From Isoetes taiwanensis (Eukaryota > Streptophyta > Lycopodiopsida > Isoetales > Isoetaceae), in assembly GCA_021234155.1 (NCBI GenBank), contig JAJEKV010000036.1, positions 9,623,426 to 9,687,425 on the forward strand: 64,000 bases of DNA, in the 5' to 3' direction. Below are positions 1 to 11,499 of the stretch, piece after piece. Each line of letters opens with the position of its first letter. Position 1 is the stretch's first letter. The notes beneath the pieces are model-generated. The model did no database searches. It was not told the origin of the DNA and saw only the letters and a program-made list of their open reading frames with translations. The position numbers and the translations under genes are program-made.

Positions 1-1000
1 TTTCCGCACGCTTCTTCTCCTCGTCCGTCACCTCTACATCTTTTTTGTTATTCTTGTTGCTCTTTGATTTAGCATGTGCAATTGCATTCTCAATTGCTCT
101 ATTCATGATGACAACGGATACCCTCTCATACTTCTCAAACTTGGTCAGTTCCATTTCATCCAATTTTATGCAAACTTCAATCTCACCATTAGTTTACTCA
201 GAATCGTTAAGTCATAATATTTGACAAGGAATTGTAAGAGAGTAAACTGTGTCAACCCAAAGATTATTAAGCGTTCATTCATTCCAACTATATCACAACA
301 ATCCTTGCCATTCTTATCTTTTATAGCTATGGCGGGACCAAAGACATTCAACGTGGTGCATCTCTCCTAATATGGCATACACCATCTTTGTCCTAGTAAC
401 CCTTGTATTCTCGACAATTTGTGGGGACGTGGGAGCCGAATACTTTTTTGTGCCCATTCTTTTCAACGCTTCGTGGAATGGCTTGAATAGAGAACGGTAA
501 CCAAGCCTACCGATGCCTACATCATCACAAACAACCAGACATCCGCCGCTTCTAACTTCTTGTAGATCTCCCCTAGTACCATTTCCAATACCATCTTCTT
601 GAGAGGGAGAGTTGTAGGGCTGACAAATCATGTCCACTATCTCCCTCGTTAAATCGCTAGGTTCTTCACTACGTAACCAAGATTGCTTCTAGTTTCCCCG
701 GATCTTAACCGGCCTTTGCTAGTGTTGTAAACGGACCTTGTGGCCGTGACCACTGCGTCTGAATGCACCTGATCCAAACTTCGGTTCCTCTATCGGTCAA
801 TAATGCTTCTTCCTTTCTCGCAAGCCAAGGGGTGTTTTCTTCAAATTCTTTAACCTACATTGAAGCCCAAAGTTTGCTCTTTCGAGCTCTTGGATCTTTT
901 CTTGCAGCTGCCCTATCACCAATTTGGACTTCTCCACTTCAGATCTCAAAGAAGTTTCCCTCCCCAAGCCGTCATTCCTTTCCTTCATCACGATTGGAGT
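1..1000 (-). pseudogene. Decayed protein-coding gene of unknown family, runs off the left edge
   Basis: Read on the minus strand, several open stretches follow one another in protein order but in shifted frames. First is a coiled-coil-like segment (about 990-800, Lys/Glu-rich with 'QLEEKIQELE'-type heptads; the visible text is 'VIGQLQEKIQELERANFG'). Next is a basic segment (about 640-330) containing 'MGTKKYSAPTSPQ' and 'RTKMVYAILGEMHHVE'. Then comes 'DCCDIVGMNERLIIFGL' (about 300-250), and finally 'KLDEMELTKFEKYERV' followed by a Lys/Asn-rich tail (about 165-1). At least two frame changes and several stops separate them, so the gene looks dead. I do not recognise the family. The first 1 kb upstream (1.07-2.0 kb) is a repeat also found at 3.4 and 8.3 kb, so this could be a transposon gene. 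The C-terminal part lies outside the window. Confidence 0.45.
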
Positions 1001-1065
1001 AATGAAGCGAGAGAAAAAAAAGAGCTGCTTTTTAAGTTATAATTCTCTTGTGACAATCGGAAGCG

Positions 1066-1966
1066 GCTCATCTCAAGGAACGTATTCGATTCAATGCCTT
1101 CATCCTCTCTCAATCTCTCACAATATCCCAAGAGGCCGGAGTTACCGCACCACAAAATCGGACTAAACTTGAAACGTCCCCGAATGACGGTTTCCACGCC
1201 ACTCAACGGATCCAATGGATATAAACCGCCATCCGCCCGGATGTCGATACTTTTTAAGCACGCAAAGGCGCAACATGTCGAGGTCTAAGTTCTTATTTTT
1301 AGACCTCTTTTTTTTGATTGAAGACTGGAGCATATTCCCCGAAGTCGGTTGGATCCTTATCCACACATCATTTGGAGCTTCCATACCGCGTGGATCGCCG
1401 CGGGCGAAATGAATGTGTACAATTTGTATGCCCAAAGACAATTCGTTTGCTTGAGACTCGGTCAGGTACTAACCTCGTTTTGAACTTTGCAACGTGCATA
1501 TGGAAAAGTCCATTCTCCTACAATCCATGCTTTTATACAAAAGCAAATTCAAAAATTCGAATTGTAGGGGGCGGGAAGCCCAGTATTGGGATGAAGTAAA
1601 GATCCCTTCATTTAACTTTTAAGGCGCAATCGCAAAACGAAACGAAAAGTCTAATACAAAGCTTCAACCTACACATTCAAATTTTGAAATGTAGAAGGCG
1701 GAATGGACTCTAAATGAAAATAGGGCAAGACAAGAATCGGTGATGCGCATGATTGGTATCCGACAAACCAAGAGACACCGCCATGAGTTGCCTGTATGCT
1801 ATAATGCAAGTGGCTTTTAGAAGCGCCACGTGTTAAGTCAATCTGTCGACAACAAGAGAATTAAATACATATGGCGCCATAGATATGCGATTCCCCTTAT
1901 TCCGGGAGAATATTCCAAGCAAATCTGACGGGAAAAAAGGGGCGGAAATATGACGTGGAATGGCTG
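1066..1966. repeat. Dispersed repeat family 'R1', copy A
   Basis: This copy shares long stretches with copies at 3.39-3.98 kb and 8.28-9.48 kb. Shared blocks include 'CATCTCAAGGAAC' near the start, 'CAATCCATGCTTTTATACA', 'AAAGCTTCAACCTACACATT', 'AAGAGACACCGCCATGAGTT' and 'CTTATTCCGGGAGAATATTC'. The order of blocks is the same in all three copies. No open frame is conserved between copies, so the repeat is non-coding or long dead. Confidence 0.75.
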
Positions 1967-2089
1967 ATAGGAGTCCATTTTAGTTCATAAAACATAATAT
2001 AACTTGGAATGATAGATATTTTATATGCAAATGGGAGACTATTGACGAAGGACTTGTGTTTAGTTTTAATTTGACAACAAATAAGAAAG

Positions 2090-2162
2090 TGGATCACACG
2101 ATCACGAATTTAGTGTGTTCCATTTTTGTTGCATATGTACTATTAAACTTGGTGTGATCCTT
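2090..2162. repeat. Hairpin repeat 'H', outlying copy
   Basis: A weak foldback: 'GTGGATCACACGATCACGAA' pairs with 'CTTGGTGTGATCC' about 70 bp on. It belongs to the same family as the cluster at 6.28-7.94 kb, and the flanking 'AATATGCTCTTTGAAAAGGG' is shared with those copies. Confidence 0.6.
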
Positions 2163-2457
2163 GAAAAATAATATGCTCTTTGAAAAGGGATGATGACTTA
2201 TGTACTTAAGAGTGATAACACATGTACAGTAAAAAAAAAGTTAGGTATTCAAATGGAATTAGAAGCAAAAACTTTTTACATTCAAAATTTTTTATGGCCG
2301 TATGGCTTTACATCATTTTGTAAATTTAAATGCCCGGAGGCTTCAACTATTCACAACAAAAAAGCCCGGAGGCTTGCAGTCATATGGTAAGAAGCTGGAG
2401 GCAAGCTCGACTAAGAACAAGGAAAAAAAAATAAGAGGTGCTCTGCCCTAACAAATT

Positions 2458-2879
2458 TCATTCATCTGCTTCATCATCTGCAAAAAAAAATAAGAAATAA
2501 CCGTTAGTTGAATGCTTAAGAAAAGAAAGAAAACATGCATGTACCATGAACTAACGCCATGAGCTCCTCGAAGTCAGCAGATTCGTCTTCAACTTCTTCA
2601 TCTTCTTCATCATCTTCGGCTTCTTCTCCGTCGGTAGACCACTCATTTTCTGAAGAATCTCCTATCCAGCCTTCAAGAACACCTGTGATGAACTCCTGCT
2701 CCGAAATTTCCTCTGATTCCTCATTCTCTGATTCCTCGTCAAAGGAATCGGAGGAATCGAGGCATTCGTGAACAAGAACCGTGAAGCAGCGGAGGGAACT
2801 GCGGAGGGAACACCTCTTCCAGCCGTAATAGGCGCCTCTTGGAGGACACCTCCGGCTCTTCCGTAGCTGATCTCTTCAT
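2458..2879 (-). CDS. Possible small acidic nuclear-type protein, two exons (frame uncertain)
   Basis: On the minus strand a long Glu/Asp/Ser-rich frame runs from about 2775 to 2545, with 'DEESENEESEEISEQEF', 'GWIGDSSENEWSTDGEE' and 'DDEEDEEVEDESADFEELM'. A donor (CATG|gtacatg, exon end 2545) joins an acceptor after a T-rich tract (exon 2477-2458) and gives the ending 'ALVHDDEADE' plus stop, which fits the acidic style. The upstream ATG at 2879 opens a basic stretch ('MKRSATEEPEVSSKRRLLRL') in a different frame, so a frameshift or an unseen exon must lie between. No known domain was recognised. The opposite strand shows a Ser-rich frame (2559-2771) that is the mirror of the acidic one. Function is unknown; it may be a pseudogene. 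Confidence 0.35.
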
Positions 2880-3073
2880 GGCGATGGACTAGAGAAATTG
2901 GGCGGAGGATCTAGCGAAGATTGGGCGGAGATTGGGGGGAGAATGGGCGCCAATCTAGGCTGGAATAGATATAGGCTGGATTAGACGTGAAAATCGTAGG
3001 AATGATTCGTATTCCAGTCCTATCAACCATCATTACATGCCATTATGTGCATATCTCGAAATTTGAGCCATAT

Positions 3074-3178
3074 CTAATATCTTCCTTTTTTAACCTTATA
3101 CCTAAATATCCAATATCTTCCTTTTTTAACCTTATTCCTAAATAGCCAATATCTTCCTTTTTTAACCTTATTCCTAAA
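3074..3178. repeat. Three-copy tandem repeat, about 38-bp unit
   Basis: The core 'AATATCTTCCTTTTTTAACC' followed by 'TTATNCCTAAAT' occurs three times in a row with almost no change. Confidence 0.9.
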
Positions 3179-3389
3179 CCTATATGATTTGAGTTTAACC
3201 AGAACATGAACACCGATATAATTCGAATTTAACATACTATTTAATACCAAGATGCTACGTCACACTATGTCGATAATTGGGATTTAAAAAAAAACACTCC
3301 AAACCCTCCTCGAGAAAACCACGTAAGTGCCGACCTCACTTGTGTTTAAGTTTAATTTGACAACAAGCAACTTCCATACTGTGTAGATC

Positions 3390-3985
3390 GCACGGCGCGA
3401 AATCAAGGTGTGGTATTTTTATGCCCCAACACAATTCGCTTCGTGTGAGCCGAACGTCCGTACTAACTTCGTTTTTGAAATTTGCAACGTGCATATGGAA
3501 ATCGAAAAGTCCATTCTCCTACAATCCATGCTTTTATACATTAAGCAAATTCAAATTTGGAATTGTAGGGGCGGAAGCCCAGTATTAGGATGAAGTGAAG
3601 ATCGGTTAAAGGCGACCTTGCAAATACCCAAAATGAAAGTCCGATCCGATACAAAGCTTCAACCTACACATTCAACTTTTGAAATGTAGAAGGCGGTGAC
3701 GCCGCGACGCTTACCAAGAGACACCGTCATGAGTTGCCGGTATGCTATAATGCAAGTGGCATTTTAGAAGCGCCACGTTGCATCAGTCCGTCGACAACCA
3801 AATGAAATTAAATACATATGGCGCCATGAATGTGCAATCCCCCTTATTCCGGAAGAATATTCCAAGCAAATCTGTAATTATGAGAGTTTGGTATCCTAGG
3901 TGGCATGGGAAAAAGGGAGCGGAAATATGACGTGGAATGGCTGATAGGAGGCCATTTTCAGACCCCAAATCCGCCCTAATGAGAT
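3390..3985. repeat. Dispersed repeat family 'R1', copy B (5' truncated)
   Basis: Same block order as copies A and C from 'GTGCATATGGAAATC' onward. It ends at 'GACCCCAAATCCGCCCTAAT', the same edge as copy C. The reverse complement of this edge reappears at 5423-5456 in front of unrelated sequence, so the edge may be a terminal inverted repeat of a longer element. Confidence 0.75.
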
Positions 3986-4019
3986 AAAACACACAACAAG
4001 GTGCATATTCATGCTTGTT

Positions 4020-4080
4020 GACCAATCAAAGCTTATTCTAGAACTTTCTAGAAGTTTTTAGAACATTCTAGACAATGAAA
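4020..4080. repeat. Short TTCTAGAA-rich block
   Basis: This is a 60-bp stretch of alternating TTC and GAA triplets ('TTCTAGAACTTTCTAGAAG'), the same degenerate motif as the longer arrays at 4.88-5.28 and 9.97-13.40 kb. Confidence 0.75.
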
Positions 4081-4870
4081 ATTTTAGTGGCCCCGGCGGG
4101 CCATTTAGCCACAAGTTACAGGTTCGGGCAAAATGCGACAGCCAACTTGAGTAGGATGCCTTACCTATGGACTACCTGCAGATTCGTCATTTTGTGGCAC
4201 TTTATTGCCTATTACGACGTTAGAGTGGCCAATTAGATGTTTGCTAATTTGGAGTGATATCGACTTTGGGGCCAATTTAGTCCCAAGTGAGAACTACATA
4301 TGCTTATGGAGTGGCCATTTAGGCCACTTGGCCAAATCCTGTAATGCCTTACGTTCGCCAAATCTTAACTCATTAAGAGGCCCCCTCATAAATTCGTCAC
4401 TTATGGGGGGGCAACATTATCAGAAATTTTTATTCCTAAATATATTTACCAACTAAGAATAATCCTGCTCTTTTGAAAAAGCAAATGTCGAGGCACTTTT
4501 CAATCCTCTTTACGAAGACTTCTACATCCGATTTTCGATTCTCCCTACCAGCAATCTGTGCATTATTGAAATACATGGGGTATGAATTCAAATTCGTACA
4601 ACATATAACTTAAACACATTTATATAAGATAGCGACTTCTTTATGTTTGCGCAACTAGCTCTATATTTAATAACAATCTAGCTAAAAATCGTCATTTGAG
4701 CTACACATTATTAGATATTTGGTTCAAAAATCGCCAATTGGGTTGTAGCCATTTTAAAAAAAATATATAGGAAAAATGGCCAGCTCAGGCTACACTTCTG
4801 GGGGCATGTTTTAAAAGGAATGGCCAATTCCCTTAAAACTTTCCTTGATTCTAAGCCTATCCATGCTTGT
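4081..4870. other. No gene seen
   Basis: AT-rich sequence with repeated short 'GTGGCCATTTAGGCCAC'-like palindromic phrases (4100-4345) and no conserved frame. I see no RNA gene or element ends. Confidence 0.5.
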
Positions 4871-5285
4871 TGACCAATTAAAGCTCATTCTAGACTAGAA
4901 CTGTCTACAAGTTTCTAGGATAACCTAAAACACTCTAAAACTATCTAAAACATTCTAGAATTTGTAGAGCATTCTAGAAGGTTCTAGACCATTCTAGAAT
5001 GTTCTAGAAGTAGCATTCTAGAAGGTTCTAGACCATTCTAAAGGTTTCTAAAAGGTTTTAGAACATCCCTAGCCTTTTTAGAACATTCCACAATTATTTG
5101 GAACATCCTAAAGCTTTCTAGAGCATTCGAGAACTTTCTAGCAAGAACTAGAATGCCCATGCTTATGTGGATAGCCTCTTTATATGCTGGTGAAGGAGGC
5201 TCTTTTTGGTATGCATGTGGGATATTTGTGCATGCCCTAGATTCTAGAATAATCTTGAACATTCTAGAAACATTAGGGTTTGAGC
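4871..5285. repeat. TTCTAGAA-rich degenerate tandem array, block 1
   Basis: Over 400 bp the sequence is mostly variations of 'CATTCTAGAACTTTCTAGAA'. The TTC/GAA triplets keep a 5-bp alternation. The block ends in 'ACCCTTAAGTATAT' and is followed directly by a tRNA-like head, the same order seen three more times between 10 and 13.5 kb. Confidence 0.85.
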
Positions 5286-5324
5286 TACCCTTAAGTATAT
5301 ATGGAACATCATTTTTTGCAATGA

Positions 5325-5456
5325 AATGATGTATGGTTTAGTGGTTAGAATAGGGGCCTTAGGGAGCAACGACCAGGGTTCAAATTCCCCAAACAACATA
5401 GAAACTTTTAAAAGCCTCTTCTCATTAGGGCGGATTTGGGGTCTCAAAATGGCCCA
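5325..5456 (+). mobile_element. tRNA-like Pol III head (SINE-like), copy 1
   Basis: An A-box-like 'TGGTTTAGTGGTTAGA' (5334-5349) and a B-box-like 'GGTTCAAATTCCC' (5377-5389) stand about 43 bp apart, as in tRNA-derived SINE heads. No cloverleaf with paired acceptor stem is evident, so it is not a working tRNA gene. It continues into 'AACATAGAAACTTTTAAAAG', shared with the copies at 10.97, 12.75 and 13.47 kb. It then meets the inverted R1 edge at 5423. Confidence 0.65.
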
Positions 5457-6270
5457 TATCTTGGATATGTTTGCGCATTTTTCTCCAAAGTCAGTATTAG
5501 TTGGCAAGTAGAAAGAGGAGCAGGCTTACTTGGCATCCACATGGCGAAATTTTATAGGACATGTTTGTGCATTCATTGCAACCACATTAATGGCCCGCAT
5601 TTTTCGAAAATCGTATCGCGGACCAAAATAATGGCTACTTTTCCCGCCTAGTGTGCACATGCCCACATGCACCAACCATCTTATCAAATTTTGGCACCAA
5701 GATTTCCATTGTTCACATTAGCGCCGCTACGTGCATCCTCTCCGCCTTCGCTCTTCATTTGGAATCCAAGTCTCCAATAGTGTCTGTGTTTTTGCGGGGC
5801 GAGCATAGAGTTAAGCAACAACGGCGAGGCGATGTGCGGACAAGCAAATGTACGTTACATGTCATGTTTTTACTACCCAAATTTTCATTCTGAAGTTTTC
5901 CTACTTTTCAGCTCTTCCCATTCATCGTATTGCTCCCTGCCATTCATTCTTACAATTCAACGACCGATCTGTATCTCTAATTGCATCCATCATTGCTCCT
6001 AGTACTCCTACATTGCTTCTGCAGTTCATCACTTACAAAACAATAAAGGCATGACGGTGGAAGGATATCTATCCATAGGCTCGTGGGTGAGAATGCTATC
6101 CTTAACGAAGGGTGACTATGGAGTTACATCGCCGGAGCGACATTCATACGCAATGAATAGGTAGAACTATAGGGTTCAAAATAAATGCTATGGATAGTAT
6201 ATTGCAAAAAAAAAAAAAAGGGAGGGGGTAAGGGATTTGAAGAGGAGGATATTTGCAAATTTGCACCCTC
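5457..6270. other. No gene seen
   Basis: Several short open frames overlap here, but none shows a recognisable domain or supported splice sites. A 13-bp poly(A) run lies near 6206. Confidence 0.5.
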
Positions 6271-6279
6271 AATAATACA

Positions 6280-7940
6280 TGGATCACACCATGCGAAAAT
6301 GCATATGCACTTTGTAAATGTGTAGTGAGATTTCGCGCCATGTGATCCTTGCTTCTTTTTTCTTCCCTCTTCTTGATTTATATTCACTCACTGAATCAAA
6401 TATTTTTCTTTGGGCTATATTTATCAGATGTTGGGATTTGAGACTAGGGAAAAGCATTACTAGCATCGTTGTTGTCCAACATATGGACATAAGAGACATG
6501 CTTTTCCAAGATATACATTCAGGGCAATGGGCATCTAGTTTTACGTTGTAAAGTTGTGGGAGCCGAGCTTGAAAGTCGTCCCATGACCTCTTTTAAGCGA
6601 ATTGTGCAAGCCTTATGAGAATGGTGTCCTTGCAATGAAGAAATGTTTGATAAGACGTGCATCCAGGGTTGTTGAAAAAATGAGTTACAAAATATTTGCT
6701 CCATTAGAGGTGTTTACTAATGCCACGACACAAAAAGCTCCAAAGATATATTGTATAAAATGTCGCTTTCATGAGCCTTTGGATCGCTTAACTCAAAGTG
6801 TCACATATGGAAACATTGTTAGGTTTGATAAAATAACATAAAAATCTTATTTAATAAAGCTTTGGTTGTTAGTAAAGTGTTGGCTTATTGATTAAGTGTT
6901 TGTATTTTGCTTTGGGACCCTCTTTGAAAAAGTTTAGTTCATAAAACATAATATAACTTGGAATGATACATATTTTATATGCAAATGGGAGACTATTGAT
7001 GAGGGACTTGGTGTTATTATCTATTGACAACAAACAAGAAAGTGGATCACACCATGCGAATTTAGTATATTCCAACCTTTTAGCTTATACAAAATTTGCT
7101 TGGTGTGATCTTTTTGGAAAAAGTTGACTTCCTATAGTAAAATTACTTTGATTATCTTTTAATAAAAGAAATATATATGTGTCTTATTTGAAGTTAAGTG
7201 TGGATATGTGACGTGCTCATTTATTGATAAAGTGTTTGCTTTTTGAAAAAGGCTAATAACTTTATGTACTACTAGAGTTGGTAAAGTATTTTAGATGCAA
7301 ATAGGATGCTTGATGTGATCCTTCTTAAAAAAAGATATGCTCTTTGAAAAGGACTAATAACTTTATGCACTTGGGGTGGTAAAGCATTAAATGAGAAGGG
7401 GTACTTGTGTTTAATTTTAATTTGACAACATTTAAGAAAGTGGATCACACGATGCGAATTTAGTGTGTTCCATTTTTGTTGCATATGTACTATTCGCTTG
7501 GTGTGATCCTTCTTGAAAAAATAATATGCTTTTTGAAAAGGGATAATGACTTATGTACTTAAGAGTGGTAAAGCATTTTAGATACAAATAGGAATGAGTA
7601 CTTGTGTTTAATTTTAATTTGACAACATATAAGAAAGTGGATCACACCATGCGAATTTAGTGTGTCCCTTTTTTTTTGCATATGTATTATTCGCTTGGTG
7701 TGATCCATCTTGAACAAAAAAAAGCTTTCAAGTAAAAGGAAAGAAAGAAATATCTTATTTAAAGTATAAAGTGTTAGTATGTAAAGTGTTGGTTTATTAA
7801 AATACTATTTGTTTACGCTAAGTTGTAAGTTCAATATTTGTGTTTCTATTTACTTTTTTTACGCAAGGATCACACCAGGCGAATTTCTTATATGCAATTA
7901 ATTATGCGCATGAAGATTTCGCATCATATGATCCTCTTTA
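6280..7940. repeat. Cluster of about 70-bp hairpin repeats ('H' family)
   Basis: At least five foldbacks share the arms 'GGATCACACCATGCGAA' and 'TTCGCTTGGTGTGATCC' (or close variants), separated by about 35 bp. They lie at about 6281-6348, 7042-7113, 7441-7510, 7638-7709 and 7866-7935. A half copy lies near 7315. The copies at 7441 and 7638 are set in a longer direct repeat of about 197 bp ('AAGAAAGTGGATCACAC...'). Loops vary more than arms. The cluster carries no gene. MITE remnants or a hairpin-RNA source are possible. Confidence 0.8.
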
Positions 7941-8275
7941 AACAAGGATGGCTTTGACCTTCAATGTTCATAAATTTTATGAATGTTTGCATATAAGAAT
8001 GTGACATATCATATTTTCTTAAAAAATGGTCATCAAATGGATAACTAGTCAAAGAGTTCTTCTACTACTTAAAGAGTTTCAAGACTCATTTTTGCTATAA
8101 TTTAAATAGCAATAGATTTTTAAAGGAATCTATTGTGAAAAGTAGTCAAAGACTTCTTGTATTAGAGGTATCTAAACACAAACACCATAACCTTTGTACT
8201 TCAAGAGTGTATAAACCCTTCGCATTGCAAAGTATAATGTCATTTATTAGCATCTTCACGAACATTTCCCCTTCC
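7941..8275. other. No gene seen
   Basis: AT-rich sequence between the hairpin cluster and R1 copy C, with no conserved frame or element edge. Confidence 0.5.
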
Positions 8276-9476
8276 TTATCGAAAGCAGCTCATCTCAAGG
8301 AACTGTATTCGATTCCGAATGCCTTCATCCTCTCTCAATCTCTCACAATATCCCAGGAGGCCAGAGTTACCGTCACCACAAAATTTGACTAAACTTGAAA
8401 CGTCCCGAAATGACGGTTTCTTGCCAGTCAACGGATCCAATGGATATAAACTGCCATCCGCCCATATGTCGACACTTTTTTAGCCTGCAAGACGCAACAC
8501 GTCGAGGTCTAAGTTCTTATTTTTTAGACCTCCTTTTTTTGCGATTGAAGACTGGAGCATATTCGTGAGTCAGTTGGATCCTTATCTACACATCATTTGG
8601 AGCTTCCATATCAAGTGGATCGCATCGACGCTTGAAATGAAGTTGTACAATTTGTATGCCCCAAAGACAATTAAGCCCGTGTGAGCCGAACGTCCGTATA
8701 CTAACCTCGTTTTTGAAATTTGCAACGTGCATATGGAAATCAAAAGTCCATTCTCCTACAATCCATGCTTTTATACATTAAGCAAATTCAAATTTCGAAT
8801 TGTAGGGGGGAAGCCCAGTATTGGGATGAAGTAAAGATCCCTAAGCATCTTTGGGTTCACATGGACGAACTTGCTGGCCCACCGGCTTAAAACCTCGGCT
8901 GAACTTGGGCGAGGGCAAAAAATTCAGCCCCGTTTTGGAAAATCAGCCCTCGCAAGATCCAACTTATGCGTCGATGCAGTGTTGAATTTTTAATCGTCTT
9001 GACTCACGCAAATTCGGAGCGCTAAACTTCCCATGTGAACCACCCATATAAGGCGCGCGGCCAAATACCTCGAAATGAAAGTTCGATACAAAGCTTCAAC
9101 CTACACATTCAAATTTTGAAATGTGGAAGGCGGAAGCTTGTATGGCCATGGCCTCTAAATGAAAATACCGCAAGAATCGGTGTGGACGCCACGCTTGGTA
9201 TCGACAAACCAAGAGACACCGCCATGAGTTGCCTGTATGCTATAATGCAAGTGGCTTTTAGAGAAGCCCACGTGTTGCATCGGTCCGTCGACAACCAACG
9301 TAATTAAATACATATGGCGCCATGAATGCGCGATCCCCCTTATTCCGGGAGAATATTCCAAGTAAATCTGTAATGATGAGATTTTGGTATCCTAAGTGGC
9401 ATGGGAAAAAAGGAGCGGAAATATGACGTGGAATGGCTGATAGGAGGCCATTTTCAGACCCCAAATCCGCCCTAAT
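8276..9476. repeat. Dispersed repeat family 'R1', copy C (longest)
   Basis: It matches copy A from 'CATCTCAAGGAAC' to 'CTTATTCCGGGAGAATATTC' and copy B to the edge 'CCAAATCCGCCCTAATG'. A stretch of about 200 bp (8846-9050) is absent from the other copies, so it is either an insertion here or a deletion there. Confidence 0.75.
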
Positions 9477-9484
9477 GTAAGGCC

Positions 9485-9850
9485 CTGGAATGCAACGTGG
9501 ACCGTAGAAGCTTGAACTAGATCAAGGGCTGAGATCGCGCCACGTGGCAGATCTTACAGATCGACGATCAAGGTCGAAATCAATGTGGACCGTAGGATCG
9601 CCCACCACATCTCAACTGACGGTCTGGATGCACCCAAATTTGTCAATCACAACCATTCAATCTGGATCATCCACCTCATCTCAACTGACAGTCTAGGTCG
9701 CCCCAAAAATGTCAATCTCCACCAGGCAATCTGGGCAGCCCATTTCTGCCCTCGATGGCCAGGATCGCAAATTTTATCAAGCAATATTGACCACTCATCT
9801 GGGCCTTCAATGGCTAGGATCGCAAATTATATCAATGCGCAAGCTTAGTG
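9485..9850. repeat. 'GGACCGTAGGATC' block, copy 1
   Basis: About 360 bp built from phrases such as 'ATGTGGACCGTAGGATC', 'CTCAACTGACGGTCT' and 'CAATCTCCACCAGGCAATCT'. Parallel copies lie at 11.09-11.47 and 12.85-13.14 kb. Open frames across it are by-products of the repeat. Confidence 0.8.
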
Positions 9851-9859
9851 TAAAGTGGA

Positions 9860-10800
9860 GTACCAAGGTTTCTAACATTTTAGGTTATGCATCAATTCTA
9901 CAGTTTCTAACATTTGGATTGAGCTTGCAAAGTTTTAAACTTTCTATTTTTAGACTGAGATGTCTACCATGAGCATCTAGAACATCGCAAAACATTCTAT
10001 TTTGGTTGTTTGTAAAATTTCAAAGACTTTCTATTTTTGGACTGAGCTGCTTGCTCGTGAGCATCTGAGTATCTAGAACATTCTACTTTGCCTTTTTGCA
10101 TTCTTTCAAAAAAACTTTCTATTTTTTGACTAAGGTGCTTATGTATGAGCATCTAGAACATTCTAGAGTTATCTACAATATCCTATTTTGAGTTTTTGCA
10201 ATTTTTTAGAAAAACTTTCTAATTTTAAACTAGAGTGTTTATCCATAAGTATCTAGCACATTCTAGAACTTTCAAGAACTATCTAAAACATCCTATTTTA
10301 AATTTTAGCAAGTTTCAATAAAAATTTCTATTTTTAGATTAATTTACTATTCTTGGCAACTTCTATTTTAGGATGGGGTACTTATCCGTGCTTGTTGACT
10401 AGTCAAAGCTCATTCTAGAATTTTCTAGAAGTTCTCTATAACTATCTAAAACATTCTAGAATATTCTAGAAATTATAGAGCAGTCTAGAAGGTTCTGGAC
10501 CATCTAGAATGTTCTAGAGCCATCTAGAAAATTCTTGAATATTCTACAATGTTCTAGAACAATTCTGAACTTTCTGGAACATTTCACAATGTTTTGGAAC
10601 ATTCTAGAACTTTCTAGAGCATTCTAGAACTTTCTAGCCAAGAACCAGAATGCTCATACTCATGTGGATAGCCTCCTTATATAGTGGTAAAGAAGGCTCT
10701 TTTTTGCATCTATGCATATGGGATATTTGTGCATGCCCTAAATTCTAAAACAATCTTGAACATTCTAGAAACATTATGGTTTGAGGTACCCTTAAGTATT
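9860..10800. repeat. TTCTAGAA-rich degenerate tandem array, block 2
   Basis: The 5' half has a longer period built on 'AACTTTCTATTTTTAGACTG' and 'GAGCATCTAGAACATTC'. The 3' half (10.38-10.77 kb) is dense 'ATTCTAGAACTTTCTAGAG'. It ends in 'ACCCTTAAGTAT', as blocks 1 and 3 do. Confidence 0.85.
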
Positions 10801-10879
10801 TGCCAAACCAAAGGCTAATTGATGAACAACCACTCCAAAGCATCGCAACGGATAGGGTATGAAATATCATTTTTTTAAT

Positions 10880-11090
10880 TCAATAATGCTTGGGGGAGGG
10901 ATGACTAGGATTCAAATCCCCCCAATAACATAAAAGCTTTCAAAAGCCTCTCCTTACGATCCGAGCATGCCTGGTCTAGTGGTTAGAACGGGGGGCTTGG
11001 GGGGGGAGGGAGGAGGGGATGACTAAGGTTCAAATCCCCCCAACAATATAAAACTTTTTAAAAGCCTCTCCTTACGGTCTGAGCATGCAA
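10880..11090 (+). mobile_element. tRNA-like Pol III heads, copy 2 (partial plus full)
   Basis: A first head keeps only the B-box-like part (about 10911). A second complete head follows, with 'GGTCTAGTGGTTAGA' (10973-10987) and 'GGTTCAAATCCCC' (11028-11040), separated by a G-rich insertion. Both lead into 'CTCTCCTTACG' and 'GAGCATGC', then the GGACCGT block. Confidence 0.7.
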
Positions 11091-11470
11091 TGTGGACCAT
11101 AGGATCGTAATCCTGATCAATGGCCGAGATCGCACCTCTCCTTACGGTCTGAGCATGCAATGTGGACCATAGGATCTTAATCCTGATCAATGGCCGAGAT
11201 CGTGTGGACCATAGGATCTTAATCCTGATCAATGGCCGAGATCGCGCTACGTGGCAGATTTACCAGATCATCGATTAAGATCAAAATCAATGTGGACTGT
11301 AGTATTGTGGCCTAGATGCACTCAAATTTGTCAATTACAACTATTCAATGTGGATCGTCCACCTCATCTTTACCGACGATCTAGATTGCCCCAAATATAT
11401 CAATTTCCACCAGGCAATTTGGGCCTTCGACGGTCAGGATCGCAATTTATATATCGAGCCTGATTTAAAT
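11091..11470. repeat. 'GGACCGTAGGATC' block, copy 2, with an internal triplication
   Basis: The opening 50-63 bp ('GTGGACCATAGGATC...TCAATGGCCGAGATCG') is repeated three times in tandem (11091-11245). The rest matches copy 1. Confidence 0.8.
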
Positions 11471-11499
11471 ATATTATATATACTGGTGTAAAGTGGGGC

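Noticed and set aside
2559-2771. Plus-strand Ser-rich protein
   Set aside because: Mirror of the acidic minus-strand frame, which alone has plausible splice sites and a fitting final exon.
5325-5400. Functional tRNA gene
   Set aside because: A- and B-box-like motifs are present, but no acceptor or anticodon stem can be paired.
6280-7940. CRISPR-like array
   Set aside because: The repeats are foldbacks with variable spacing in plant nuclear DNA, with no spacer structure and no cas genes.
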